DNA of 64,000 nt from Cadophora sp. MPI-SDFR-AT-0126. Its lineage: Eukaryota > Ascomycota > Leotiomycetes > Helotiales > Ploettnerulaceae. Of the stretch, positions 45,399 to 57,002 are shown one piece after another. Each line of letters begins with the position of its first letter. Position 1 is the first letter of the stretch. Where the stretch lies: contig JAGMVK010000007.1 in assembly GCA_020747065.1 (NCBI GenBank), positions 2,790,001-2,854,000 of the forward strand, written 5' to 3'. The notes below the pieces were generated by a model. The model saw only the letters and a program-made list of their open reading frames with translations. It had not been told where the DNA came from and ran no database searches. The position numbers and the translations under genes were made by a program.

Positions 45399-46823
45399 AT
45401 GGCGACGGCGGAGCCTCCATTATCAACGGCAGACGGCCTGCGAGATTTGGGGAAGACATCAAATACGCTGGATGTAGATACACAGGTGCCAGTACAGAAT
45501 GGTGTTCAGCCGTGGAAGCCTCGATTTGTCGATGTAGGTGTCAATTTCCTCTGGTCCCTCTGTCCTCCAGATTAAGACTCCTCCCATCTGCTCTCAACTT
45601 GTAACCCCCACAATCGAGGAGCTGGCTGACGTCTTTCTTGCAGATAGGAATCAACCTCACAGATCCCGTCTACACAGGCTTCTACCATGGAACGCAGCGG
45701 CACGAAAACGACCTCTCAGCTGTGGTACAACGAGCGAAAGATATAGGATGTGAGAAGTTGATTGTTACTGGAAGTGACTTGGAACATTCTAAGGATGCTG
45801 TCAGGTTGGCCAAGGAGTTTCGTAAGTGCTGTCTCCTCCGCGGATTGGCGTTCGAGAAATGGAGGGGCAATGCCGCTGGTGCCGGTGTTTTCTTAGGGGA
45901 CACAGAGGAGAGCCGACCACCACATAGACTATTACTTGAGGATATAATACGAGCAGAAAAGAGAGCAAATATCGGCTAACAATTTCATCACAGCGAATAC
46001 AATCTACGCAACCATAGGGGTCCACCCGTGCAACGCCCAATCTGTCACCCCAGAAACTCTCTCCTCCCTCACAACCCTCGCCCAAACCTCCATACAAGCC
46101 AGCCAAGCAGTCGCCTTTGGCGAGATAGGCCTCGACTACGACCGTCTCGAGCTCTGCCCAAAAGACATCCAACTCCGCGCCTTCGAACAACAATTGTCCC
46201 TTGCCATGCAACTCCAACTCCCGCTCTTTCTCCACTCCCGCGCCGCACATGACGATTTCCTCCGCCTGCTCTCAGAACATGAGAAAGATCTCCCGAGACG
46301 AGGAGTCGTACACTCGTTTACGGGTACCGTGAAGGAGATGCGGGAGTTGGTGGATAGAGGATGGCATATTGGTGTTAACGGGTGTAGTTTAAAGACGGAG
46401 GAGAATTGTGATGTTGTAAAAGAGATTCCGTTGAGTATGCTCCACTTGGAGACGGATGGCCCCTGGTGTGAGATCAGGCCTGCGCATGCTAGTTCTGCCA
46501 TTCTGGCTAAGATGCGTGAGGACTTGGGATTTGCTCCTAAGCCAAAAGGCAAGCCCGGCAATGGGAAGGGAGGTAAGGGAGAGGATGTTGAAGAAGATCC
46601 GGGTATGGGTTGGGGCGGCTGGAAGAGCGTGAAGAAGGAGAAGTGGGTTGAGGGTGCAGTGGTGAAGGGCAGGAACGAGAGTTGTTTTATTGGAAGGGTT
46701 GCGTGGGCAGTGGCTGGCATCAAGGGCTTGACTGTGGAAGAGGTTGCGGATGCAGCGTGGAGGAATTCCGTTGGCATGTTTGGGCTTGGAGTTGATCTCG
46801 ATGCGCAAGAACAAGGGCACTAA
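45399..46823 (+). CDS. TatD-family metal-dependent DNase
   Basis: Three exons (45399-45533, 45644-45821, 45994-46823) give 380 residues. Family blocks in order are FVDIGINLTDPVYTG, LIVTGSDLEHSKDAV, TIGVHPCNA, FGEIGLDYDR, LPLFLHSRAA, VVHSFTG and LETDGPW. These hold the His/Glu/Asp metal ligands of the TIM-barrel nuclease. The first metal-binding HxH of bacterial TatD is replaced here by I-N, as in many eukaryotic members. A Gly/Lys/Glu-rich insert (about residues 290-335) sits before the last block. The family has 3'-5' exonuclease activity and is linked to DNA fragmentation and repair. Upstream in-frame Met at 45270 would add 43 residues rich in Arg and Lys with almost no acids, like a mitochondrial presequence. 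Confidence 0.9.
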
Positions 46824-47689
46824 AAGAAGGAAAATGGTTTGGCGAATGGTGTTGAGAAGTAATAATTGAGTGGGCGTGAGTATTACATGTGGATTCAGCA
46901 TCGACGACAGGGTACAGCCGCACAGTAGATCATTATACCCAAGCAGCAGACATAGAATAGATCATTACACACACAGCCGATCGTACTTCAGAGCTTTCTC
47001 TCTCGTCTCATATCAGCCTGGAGACAATCGCTGTTCCGTTCCCTCTTATTTCCAACTTTCTCTTTGGGCGGTTTTTTCAGTCACGTGAAAGTTTTGGCAG
47101 CTTACTGTCGTCGTGAACACGGAAAGTCTTTACTATCGAAACAAGTATATAAAACGTAATGATGCAAGTAATTCAAGATAAGCAGCAAGTGTAAGACGAT
47201 TAACAGAGGTTTGTTGATCTCCCGCCAACACACACCTGACATTACCCACAGAATGAGGCTCCCGGCACTTAAGCTTTAGCACCGGTACTTGAGCGCTCAG
47301 AGTTCCCGGTGGTCCGTGCCGCTGAGGCTCTGTTCTGCAGCGAACGACAGCCCGCCCGCGGGGTTGGTGTTGGATCAACTGCAGCACATTTGATGGCGAT
47401 AATTGTGACATGGAATGCAAGCATTCATACGTTTTGTAAGGTGGAGAATTTGGACTTTGAGTTGAGGTTATTTTTTTTCTAAGCGAGATTTTAATGTGGG
47501 TTGTTTACTTTGGCTATTGATCGCTAGGGGATGGCTGTTCGACAGTGCGACCGTGTAGCTGTGAGTGCTGCACATTGCGCATCATGTTCTCTACAGAATA
47601 ACACCGCACCGCAGCATGATATTGTATCAATGGAAGAAAAGTGGTGCGAAAGTGATTTATTAACTATCCAAATATAATTCAGCAACCAG
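46824..47689. other. Intergenic
   Basis: No gene recognised; leads into the tandem-repeat array. Confidence 0.4.
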
Positions 47690-48660
47690 ATCGCTTATCG
47701 CATTTCTTCCGAAGTGTACAGCAGGTGAGGCTCAACACCAAGTGGCATGCGAACGGCTTTGTGAGTGCAGACGCAAATCCCCTCCAGCACGTGCAAGAGC
47801 GAAAGCTGTATGTGAGGTGCGAACTCCTTGAGGAATCCATGCTGTGATGATTCAATCATCGCAAACACGATAAACATCACAAACATCACATGCTTGGAAA
47901 CCATTGGAAGTAGAACGCTGCGAAAATTTTCAAAGGTAGCGGTACAGAAGGAGTGAGTCACTGTAAATCTAGTGCACGAAAAGATTGCGAAAAAAATCTT
48001 TGCGCTGCTATTCTCCCTTCGTCCAAAGCTCTAGCGAACTAGAGATTCAAACATCGCAAACACTACAAACAGAACAAACATCACATGCGTGGAACACTGC
48101 AAGCGCCGCAAAGGAAATTCTGAAGTGAAGGAAGAAAAATAGCGGTTGATACGGGAATAGACACCGAATCTAGTGTACAAGAGAATTGCGAAAGACTTTG
48201 CACTGCTATTCTCTCTTTGTCCAAAACTCTAGTGTACTAGGAATCCAAACATCGCAAACACTACAAACGGAACAAATATCACATGCGTGAAAGCATTACA
48301 GGCGTTGCACGAAAATTTTGACTGAAGGAAAAGTAATAGCGGTTGGTACAGAAACCAGTCACCGAAGTCTAGTGTGCAGACAAATTGCGAAAGACTTTGC
48401 GCTGCTACGCCGTCCAAAGCTCTAGTGTACTAGGAACTCAAACATCGCAACACTACAAACAGAACAAACATCACATGCGTAAGAAGCATTACTAGCGCAA
48501 CGAGAAATCTTATAACTCAAATAAAGGGTATAGCGGTTGGCACAGAAACACTCACCGAAAGCGCAGTGTGCAAGAACATTGTGCACATCTTTGCACTGCT
48601 ATGCTGCCTTTGAACAAAAGTCCAGTGTACTAGAAAATTGCAACGAGCATAGGCATCCGA
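47690..48660. repeat. Tandem array of about 195-200 bp units
   Basis: Two landmarks recur at steady spacing. CATCGCAA appears at about 47857, 48052, 48250 and 48443, with a degenerate copy near 48640. CTAGTG, followed by a GTGCAC-like element, appears at 47969, 48170 and 48369, with a degenerate copy near 48564. The block AACAAACATCACATGCGT follows CATCGCAA in most units, and TAGCGGTTGGTACAG precedes CTAGTG. That gives four to five diverged units. More eroded GCATCG/GCGTCG fragments with AAATCTTCAC continue to about 49030. On the minus strand the units contain short ORFs with Met/Phe/Val-rich runs, probably chance. Confidence 0.8.
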
Positions 48661-49094
48661 TTCGTCGCTCGTCCAGGCTTGCGAGAAAATCTTGCAGGTG
48701 TTCACTGCACTACGGAGCATTGAAGGATGGTTGAGGAGCAGAGAACCTTCCAGTCGGATGGTGTTGGTTGCTGTATAAGGTAGAGCGTGGAAGGCGCAAC
48801 AGGTGCTATGCATGCATTCGTGTAGCATCGTGAAGAACCTTCACTTTGCAAGCGTCGCAAAGAAATTTTCACGCTGCTAAAGATCGTGAGTTCGCGCTAC
48901 ATGGAAAATTTGTTGATGTAGAGCGTTGGCGAGCCTGAAGGGAGGAAAGTGCTTATGGTCGCTAAGCAGATATCCGTCTAGCATCGCGAGAAATCTTCAC
49001 TTAGCCAAGCATCGTGAGAAAACTCAGCAATAGTAAAGAGGTTGATAGAATGCGATGGCCATCAGAGCTACCACAGTAGAGGCTCTGAAAAATC
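48661..49094. other. Eroded repeat flank
   Basis: Degenerate pieces of the upstream array (for example GCATCGCGAGAAATCTTCAC and GCATCGTGAGAAAACT). A TATAAA at 49095-49100 begins the promoter of the next gene. Confidence 0.4.
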
Positions 49095-49291
49095 TATAAA
49101 GTCCCGACCTCCTCCTCTGAATTCCTGTCTTCTTTCTTCATCAGATATCGACTTTTTTGACACAGCTTTCAACATCCAAACTTCCCATCAGGGTTTCACT
49201 GCTTTCAAACACTTCGATATCACACTTTCACAGCTTAATTAGCCACCAGTCACCAACCCACTCTCATCACACAACAAAATCATTCGATACA

Positions 49292-49636
49292 ATGGGTATC
49301 CTTGATTTCTTTCGCCAATTGTGCTGCACCAAGGAGGCCGGCGCACAACATGATGAGGAGATAGCCCTCCCCCCTCGGCCCTACCACTGTCCTCGGACAG
49401 CGGCAAAGCCGATGAGCGAGAAGGAGAAGAAGGCGGAGGAGGAATTCGCATGGCGGTTGTATGAGTACTCCGGAAGGATACACTACAACCCCCGTGACGA
49501 AGAGGGGACCATAAGTAGGCTCTACGGAACCTACTTCAAGAGGAGATCAGCAGGCTCTCGCGGGCGGGCGGGAGGAAACTGGTGGGCCGAGTGTGCGGTG
49601 GATCTAGACGCCCGCTATCGTCTCCGTTACGAATGA
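49292..49636 (+). CDS. Small orphan protein, function unknown
   Basis: A 114-residue ORF starting MGILDFFRQLCCTKE. TATAAA lies 192 bp upstream and a CT/CA-rich leader precedes the ATG, so it has a plausible promoter. It has no signal peptide or recognised domain. The composition is charged, with Tyr/Arg/Trp clusters towards the end (RLYGTYFKRR, NWWAECAVDLDARYRLRYE). The N-terminal Gly-2 and nearby Cys pair could suggest lipidation, but position 6 (Phe) does not fit the usual myristoylation rule. It sits alone between two unrelated tandem-repeat arrays. It could be a lineage-specific gene. Confidence 0.5.
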   Translation: MGILDFFRQLCCTKEAGAQHDEEIALPPRPYHCPRTAAKPMSEKEKKAEEEFAWRLYEYSGRIHYNPRDEEGTISRLYGTYFKRRSAGSRGRAGGNWWAECAVDLDARYRLRYE

Positions 49637-50440
49637 GTATGAGTGTGGTACTCGTGGCTGGGCTCTTTTCAGGTACGTATATTTCCTTTGTTTGGATGTG
49701 TGGTTCCTTGGTGCGACGGCATGTCTCTTCTGGCCCCTGCCTTAGCTTTAACCATTGAAACCCACAGCGCACACTTCAAAAAATCACAAAAACACAAAAA
49801 AAATTGAAATTTCAAAAAACACAAAAAAATCTCCTTGGTGCTGGCGTTTTCTCGGCGTTTGTTTTTGGGTCTGCTTTTTGGGTTTCCTTGTTTCCTTTGT
49901 CGGGTGTGGTGATATAGATGGCGCGACGACATGTCTTTTCTGGGGCCCCTGTCTTAGCATTAGCCATCCAGCCCACAGCGTCTTTCTTGGGTTTTCCTTG
50001 GTTCTGGCGTCTGGCGTTTTGGCGTTTTGATTTTGTGCTTGGTTTTTGGGTCTGCTTTTTTTCCTTGGTTCGCGGCGTTCTCTGGCGTTTTGGCGTTTGA
50101 TTTTGTGCTTGTTTTTTGGGTCTGCTTTTTGGGTTTCCTTGGTTCGTCTCGGGTGTGGTGATATAGATGGTGCGACGACATGTCTCTTCTGGCCCCTGTC
50201 TTAGCAATAACCATCCAGCCCACAGCGTTCTATTTCCTTGTTTCCTTTGTTTGGGTGTGGTGATATAGATGGTGCGACGACATGTCTTTTCTGGGGCCCC
50301 TGTCTTAGCTATAACCATCCGACCCACAGCGTGTTATCTTTCCTTGCGTCGGCGTTCTTGGAGTTTGGCGTTTGATTTTGTGCTTGGTTTTGGGTCTGAC
50401 TTTGGGAGTCAGTCGGCGGTGGTAGACATGTCTTTTCTGT
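49637..50440. repeat. Second tandem/interspersed repeat array
   Basis: A unit beginning GTGCGACGACATGTCT and running through GGCCCCTGTCTTAGC and AACCATCCAGCCCACAGCG recurs at 49711, 49921, 50170 and 50272, with a partial copy near 50425. Between units a second motif recurs: GGCGTTTTGGCGTTTG, then GATTTTGTGCTTGG, TTTTTGGGTCTGCTTT and TTTGGGTTTCCTTG, at about 49847, 50005, 50085 and 50351. The 171-codon minus ORF across this region simply reads the repeats. Confidence 0.8.
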
Positions 50441-53400
50441 CCCTGTGGCATTGGTGTCCCCTGTCTCTGATCACTGTGTATCGAGCACGAACGTCGTGTG
50501 CCTTATCCACTTTGTATCTTTCTTTTGTTGGGGGGGCCTGCGAAGCCGAACTCTCACCTTCACGTGGTGCAGGCTGTAAACGCTCGATTGCAAAGTTGTA
50601 ATTCGAGATAGCCAACGAGAGTCGCATTCGGGATTTTCAATCCTATCCTAAGGGAAGAAGAGAAAGATGAAGTCTCTCTTCACATTGATCATGATGATTG
50701 ATTGGTCTGTGGCTTTGTGGATACCTTGTGATGGGAGGCGGGATTGTTCGTAATGACCTGTGTGTGGGTGAGATTGGGGTGTTGAGGGCCCTGAATGTAC
50801 TGTACATACCTAGATAGCATCACCAACCCAAATGAACCTTCATCACCAAACATCTTCCCTTCCAACACTCAACCCTGCATCTTTCTCGGTCGGACATTCC
50901 TTTCTCGTGACAGCCTTGACTCCGACCTCATATATCCTTGCCTTCCATCTCTCCACTTGCCTTCTCTATGGTGAGATAGCCATCGCTGTTCATCCTTCGC
51001 CATCGCTTTCCACCGTATCGCATCGCATCATCCCCGGCGGTATCCAAGCAATCCCCCTTTCGCCTTACACTGAGCAGATGCTTCTGTTGCAGTCTCTTGA
51101 CTTGACAAGTTCTTAATCTCTTCCCCCTACGAGGCCTGCCTCTGCTTGATCTACGATGTGCCGCTCTTCCAAGATCGAAACAGCAACATGATCAAACCCC
51201 TTCTGATCACAACATACAACCAGCGCTCCTTCTGCAACACACGCACCTTCCTTGCCGTCGCATTCCATTGCATGGTCTTCGATAGTAGTGGCAGATACAA
51301 GAACAGAGTGTTTGCTTCGTAATGTCCTGTTCCGCTGTTGCGAGAAACCCATTTCAGCAACGATCGTTCATCCTCAATCCGCTTTCTGTCTTTCACACCT
51401 GTCGTAGTTCGAACAAAACTCAAGATACGATTCATAATCACCTTTCATACGCCTACCCATGATACAAAACACATTTGACCAACGGGGTGGACGCTATGTG
51501 GCAAGGCATCATGTTCACGGCTTGGAGACATTACTCGGGACTGAAGGATCTATGTGCTAGACCAAATCGAAAGCATGTTGCCGGTAATCAGTCTTGTGGT
51601 GGGATGATCTCTACGACAGTTGATTCGATGTTCTTGGGAAATATTGGGATCCGCAATTACAGCAGAGTCCAGATGACGATCTTTACTGAAGCGCAGATAC
51701 ATCAAGGAGAGCTTCGATAAAACGTGAGACCCAGTATCTCTACGGCAAGTAACTATGAGAATCAACATACGGGTATGTATATCTCACACCAGCTAGTTTG
51801 CCAGGATGCACTGTCGCTTTGGGGCGTTTGGACTTTTGCCAGATACCATGGCGTTTAGGACAGCACAGCCAACTCTGGAGCTTCCGAGAGGGATCACATA
51901 CTCAGAACCGTCTACAATGGCATGGATTCGGGCATATGCAAGAGTTCACCCTGTCATTGACGTTGATTCAGGGCTACACAATGCAATACGTCTCGAGAAT
52001 CCGTTTCCATAGTCGTACGAGCCGTGCCATTCTCCCAAAACGATCTCCAAGATTCTGTTTCCTCAAAATCGTTCCTCCGAACTGCCCCTCACGACACTCT
52101 TGAAACACTATACAGAGGGAACTGAGTACTGGAGAATACTTTCGTTCTTCAGCTGTAGAGGTGCAGAATCGTCTTCGGCTTTGACGGTGCAGGTTCAGGC
52201 GTGAAGTTGGGTGAGTGACATTGCTGGGGCTCACTCATTATAGGACAAGGCAATACCAAGAGAGCGATAGCAGGTGGCATACATGGCCCGGTAGAGAGTT
52301 CCTCCATACCACCCGACACCGACACGAAACAATTTGCGGCCCATTCCTACTCATGCAGCCACCACAGGCTCGAACATGCCCGCTCGCTGCTGACACCAGC
52401 AACCTCGATCTGACGAGCATCGAACCTCGAAACATAACCATACTGCTATTGGCTGCAAGAAATATCTCCAGGGGCGGCTCGGTCGTACAGGAAGCCGCAA
52501 CCAGATGTTGCGTATATTCTTGGGACGGAAGAACAAGTACCTACACTGGCGTGGCACTGCCCAACTTCTGCTCGAATGGCCGCAGGTATGGGTCGATAAG
52601 CAAGGTGATAGAGTTGGCTTTTGGTCTCAGACAAACGAAGAGAGATTCGGTCAGCAAATGCGCCGTCGTTCTTTTGCACCACACAGATATCTTGCATAAT
52701 CATGACAGTTGGTTGACTGTGATTCGACCATTCAACTTCCTTCCGCAAAGTTCGGCACGAATGGGTGTGGATCCAAAAAAAGGCCTCGTGAGGCCCCATC
52801 CTTGTCCGAGCACGACATATTTTCTCCTAGCCTTTAGGTCGTCTCTACTTGAAAGAGAGGCGGTATAGTTTTATGCTTCGAACTTTGCGGCGGAGATGTT
52901 GAAGATGAAGACCAAAGCAGTACCAACTGATCGTCCGGAGACCCAAGAGCACTTGTAAGCTCTGATCAAAGCCATTGGAAGTCAATGAGGAGCATAGTCT
53001 GGTGACAATAGCCTGGAGCCGTGGAGCTTGTACTGTAACCCGAATTCCTCGTGGGCTTGAAAGTACGTATGCTTCGTCTGTCCGTGCCAGGAGCCCGCGC
53101 AAATTCCCACCACCGTGTTCTGATTCGAATTGCCGACTCTTTCAAGGTTTCCAACGGCCTTATTTACCAGCTCACATCTTCCAGATCCTTGTCAGAACAT
53201 TCTTCCCAGACGTTGCCTTCGTCCTATGATGTCGTCAAATGGCACATGAGCCCAGAACCTTTGTCTTGGGAATTTCTGGCGATGGGGGTCTAGGGGAAAA
53301 CGTTTCGTGTTCAACCGTGACCTTCCAAAATGCCAGAAGGTACATCATATATGTATGATGCAGTGTATTATCCATTGTACCTCTGACATCGTTCAGTGGT

Positions 53401-54618
53401 AATGAATGCAAACTCTTCGCCACATACATTCATGCACTCTCATCGTCATCATGTAGTCTGACACAAGGCAGGCTTGAACCAGAGGCGGCTTGGGATTGAT
53501 CAAAATCACAACTGGCTGTTTAAATCGAGTATCCGACATGGTCGAAAGAGATTTTACGGTCGTCGATACAAAGAAATCAAAGATTGAGAAGTGTTTGACG
53601 CTAAGTGGCTGGGTGCCATTAGCGATACACGAGCACACGTGATACTGGACATTTTCGATTGCAATACTCCTGAACGAGAAAGTGTCTTATCTGAAACGAT
53701 ACAGGCACAAACTTTTACAGAGTGGTCTTTTATTTCCAAGTGTATCCATATGGGGGGGGGGGGGGGGGGGGGGGCTCTATAAATAGGGTATTTATCCCCG
53801 GCATATAATCACATGATGAGGATCTTCCTTTCCAACATCTCATGGTCGGGCTCTACGAGTCTGCTTCCTACGGTACGACGTCGACAATATTCAGCTTCGA
53901 CCTACATAATTAGACATTGAGAGTGTTGACTTCCCTCAGCGTCTATCCGATGACCCAAATAAGCTCTCATAATCATGAGAATAGACACCTCCCTCATGTC
54001 ATCCCCTCACATTGCCTTCAAGATGAGAAAGGGTACCAATTTAGCTTCTAGCTACAACAGGCCAATCGGACAAGTCCAAAATCTCAGATTGTTCGACTTC
54101 CTCTCTTCCTTTATCTACGATGCGTAGATCCTCCTTGCTCTCCATAGGTCGAGAGATTCGAAGTGCTGCGAGACACGCCACGTTGTTCCACTTAACCAAC
54201 CTGCAGGATCTGGGGACGCCACACGTACCCCCATCGAATCGATCGCATATATGGCAAGATATATTGCAGGTTCATAGACGCAACAAGCTCAGTTGATATA
54301 GATCATTGTGCAGAAGGATTAGAAATCGAATCTTGGAAAGTTGATTGGCAAATGGAGAAGTCTTAGAGTGCGGTACTTCGTGGAGAGGAGAGGGACGAAT
54401 TGCTTACATCAATGGCGTTCTCCTTCCTCTGGATTCGGGATATCGCGAGATAAAGAGGACCTACACTTGTCTCCTCAGCACCAATTTTGGGATTGAACGA
54501 GACATCAGCTTCACGGCAACGACATTTTCCGCTCTCATCACACAAGCAGACAGACTCAAAACCCCAACAGCTCTCTATCCAGTAAAGCACCTGATCAGAC
54601 AGCCTCGTAACCATCATC
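50441..54618. other. 4.2-kb stretch without a convincing gene
   Basis: Many ORFs of 60-217 codons exist on both strands, the longest at 52215-52868 (+). None shows a domain, signal peptide or coherent splicing. The short ORF at 51806-52012 (+) looks coding-like in composition but was not recognised. The stretch contains the poly-G run and an isolated TATA box described separately. It may hold eroded genes or noncoding transcripts. Confidence 0.45.
53752..53774 (+). repeat. Poly-G run of 23
   Basis: An uninterrupted run of 23 G, followed after CTC by TATAAATA (53778-53785). Runs this long are rare in fungal DNA and error-prone in sequencing. Confidence 0.9.
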
Positions 54619-55029
54619 ATGGCCATGATCTCAAACGCGGGACGTTCTGAAAGCTCACCACCACCATCCTATGACCATCTCCGCCGGGGAAGGCCCCTCG
54701 ACCGTCCCATCTACCACCTCTCACGCTCACCAATCAGATCTAAGAGTCGGGGCCGCAACGAGAAAGTCTCTTACAACCCACACCCGCTTCCTCGCCACAA
54801 AGGAGGTAAAGTCACAACCAGAGGTCTAGGCGTTGACGGTATCGAAGACGACGACATTCGCGATAGAGATCTTTGGGGCTGCAGGGAAATGTATCCGACT
54901 TACCAAGGGGGGATGAGAGGGCGGTACTTGAACCGCTTCTCTGCTCGGGGTTTTGAAGACGACGATATTCGTGATGGCGATGATTATTCTGACGATCCAA
55001 AGGAACGTGATTCGGATAATGGCGACTGA
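54619..55029 (+). CDS. Hypothetical charged protein with internal duplication
   Basis: A 136-residue ORF, not recognised. It is Arg- and Pro-rich at first (PPPSYDHLRRGRPLDRPIY, SPIRSKSRGRNEK). A duplicated acidic motif follows: GIEDDDIRDRD and GFEDDDIRDGD, about 42 residues apart. It has no signal peptide or membrane segment. The duplication and open frame argue mildly for a real gene of the disordered kind, with no function to propose. Confidence 0.38.
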   Translation: MAMISNAGRSESSPPPSYDHLRRGRPLDRPIYHLSRSPIRSKSRGRNEKVSYNPHPLPRHKGGKVTTRGLGVDGIEDDDIRDRDLWGCREMYPTYQGGMRGRYLNRFSARGFEDDDIRDGDDYSDDPKERDSDNGD

Positions 55030-56000
55030 TGAGCTGGGATGTGTGAATTAAAATCTTGGGCTCCTTGCTATCAGGATTGAGAGAATGAAATAAGACTGGA
55101 GAATGGAGTTCAATGGCAAGGGTCTGTTTCTACTCAACAACGGGTTCTGCTTGATGGATTGTAGTAGGTGGATATAGAGGGTGGGTTTGAACCTGAAGGT
55201 TGGAAAGAACGGTGTCTCTCGTTCATACATCCAAGTCCGTCTCTTTTGAAATGCGGGAATGAATTCCCAAGCTCCTTTTCATTTTGTCCGTGGAAAACAT
55301 GTCTTCTCTGCCAGAAGCTGGCTGTATTTGAGTGATTTGAGCCTTCTCATTCCTCTGCTTTGGCGCCTCCCTGCAATTTCTCACGACTTACTTCCTGGAC
55401 GGTCTACTTAGCGATGTTAGCAACCCGTAGAACAATAATGAAACCTTGTTCCACTATAGCGAACACCATGCCACCCGCGTGAAGATCAAGCAATGGATGA
55501 AGATGATAACTGCACTTGCAATGGGATTTGCTTGTTTCCTCGTCAGGAGCCTGGACCTGGTGGAGGAATATGAAAGGCAAGCACAAAACTACTGACTAGC
55601 GAGCAGGATAAAGTAGGAAAATCAGAACGTAAGATTAGGCAATGGACAGGATTTTCGCAGAGAGAGGGAGAGATTTGAAGCAGAAAATACTCCGCCAGTA
55701 GCGAAAGAGCAGTGGACTTCCACTTCGGCCACTTGTAAGGTAACGTGAGGGAGGAACGAGGTAACTGCAGAATGGACAAGGCACATTAACGACATAATTC
55801 AAGCTCAATGTCATGAGTACACTTCGTGATTCGGAATTGCCGTCGGGTATTCTCCTTCATCCACGACCAAACCCTCTCTCGGGTCCAATCACTTCTCTCA
55901 GGGGGCCAAATCCTCTCTTAGAAACTCATCATCTCTCTTCTCGACCACCCTGTTTGGACCGCCCGATCGGAACCTGATGTCTCCTGAAGCATACAGATAT
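55030..56000. other. Intergenic
   Basis: No gene recognised between the charged ORF and the 3' end of the dehydrogenase gene. Confidence 0.4.
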
Positions 56001-57002
56001 TCAAATCTCGTACCCAACCAACTCCTTCTCCGTCCACTCCCACAACGCATCCGCCAACCCCTCATCCCCACTCCACCTACTCCCCTGCCCACTCAGCCCA
56101 ACAGGAGTATAATACTCACCACCTCTCACATCCTCCCCCTTCCCAACACCCGCCCAAATCTGATTCAAAGCCCCCTTCTCCACCCCCGTATACACCAGCC
56201 TCTTCCCCTTGTTCAGCAACCTCCCCAGCCCCAAATACCCACTAAACGCCGTCCGATATAACTCCGTATCCACCACCCCCGGATGAACAGCCACAGCCTT
56301 AATCCCCTTCTCCCCATACATCTTCTGCAATGCCTTCGCAAACAGTATATTAGCTAGCTTGGACTGTCCGTATCGACACCATGTCGACGAGCCGCGCATA
56401 TCGGTTTTCAGATCTGGGAAGGATATCCCGCTCCATGGTGCGTACAGGTGCCCGATCGACGAGAGACTTATAACCCTGACATCTGAACCTGCTTCCGCAG
56501 CGGTCTTGACTAATGTAGGGAGGAGAAGTTTGGTCAAAAGCGCATGTCCGACGTGGTTTGTGCCGAATTGGATCTCGTAGCCTTCAGCAGTCGTTCCCGC
56601 CGGTGTAGCCATAATGCCCGCATTCAAGAACAGCAGATCCAACCGGTCCTCCTTCGAGACGAACTCCCTCGCACATTCTTGCACCGAAGATAGGGACGTG
56701 AGATCGCAGTGGATATATGTGATCGGGGCGGAGGGTACGAGGGTTTGGATCTCTTTGATTGCTGCTTCGGCTTTGGATTGGGTGCGTGCGGCGAGGTAGA
56801 TGCGTTTGGGGTTGTGTTTGGAGAGTTGGAGGATGGTTTGCTTGCCTAGACCGACGTTTCCTGGGGAGGTCAGTACTGAGGATCTTCTGGGGAAAAGGAT
56901 GGATGTACCGCCGGTTATTAGTATTACTTTGCCATCTAGAGTTGGTATGTCGGTTTCTGCGTTGAAGGAGACGATGTTGCGGGGGATGATGCCGTACAGC
57001 AT
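56001..57002 (-). CDS. Short-chain dehydrogenase/reductase (retinol dehydrogenase-like)
   Basis: Two exons, 57002-56909 and 56860-56001, joined across a 48-bp intron, give 317 residues. The splice is needed to form the cofactor motif T-G-G-N-V-G-L-G (residues 30-37); unspliced, 16 foreign residues would split it. The rest of the SDR set is present: NAGIMA (111-116), a SLSS catalytic serine block (163-166), and YGQSK (Y195, K199). The enzyme reduces or oxidises a carbonyl or hydroxyl using NAD(P). The Asn-Val-Gly-Leu-Gly form and overall length fit the fungal group related to retinol dehydrogenases and WW-domain oxidoreductase. Substrate unknown. The C-terminus (ELVGYEI) lacks a peroxisomal signal. 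Confidence 0.9.
   Translation of the reverse strand: MLYGIIPRNIVSFNAETDIPTLDGKVILITGGTSILFPRRSSVLTSPGNVGLGKQTILQLSKHNPKRIYLAARTQSKAEAAIKEIQTLVPSAPITYIHCDLTSLSSVQECAREFVSKEDRLDLLFLNAGIMATPAGTTAEGYEIQFGTNHVGHALLTKLLLPTLVKTAAEAGSDVRVISLSSIGHLYAPWSGISFPDLKTDMRGSSTWCRYGQSKLANILFAKALQKMYGEKGIKAVAVHPGVVDTELYRTAFSGYLGLGRLLNKGKRLVYTGVEKGALNQIWAGVGKGEDVRGGEYYTPVGLSGQGSRWSGDEGLADALWEWTEKELVGYEI

Noticed and set aside
49812..50327. 171-codon minus ORF with repeated CRRTIYITTP
   Set aside because: It is a reading of the tandem array, with repeats created by the DNA units.
52215..52868. 217-codon plus ORF in the gene-poor stretch
   Set aside because: No signal peptide, domain or neighbouring exons; composition does not resemble a protein family.
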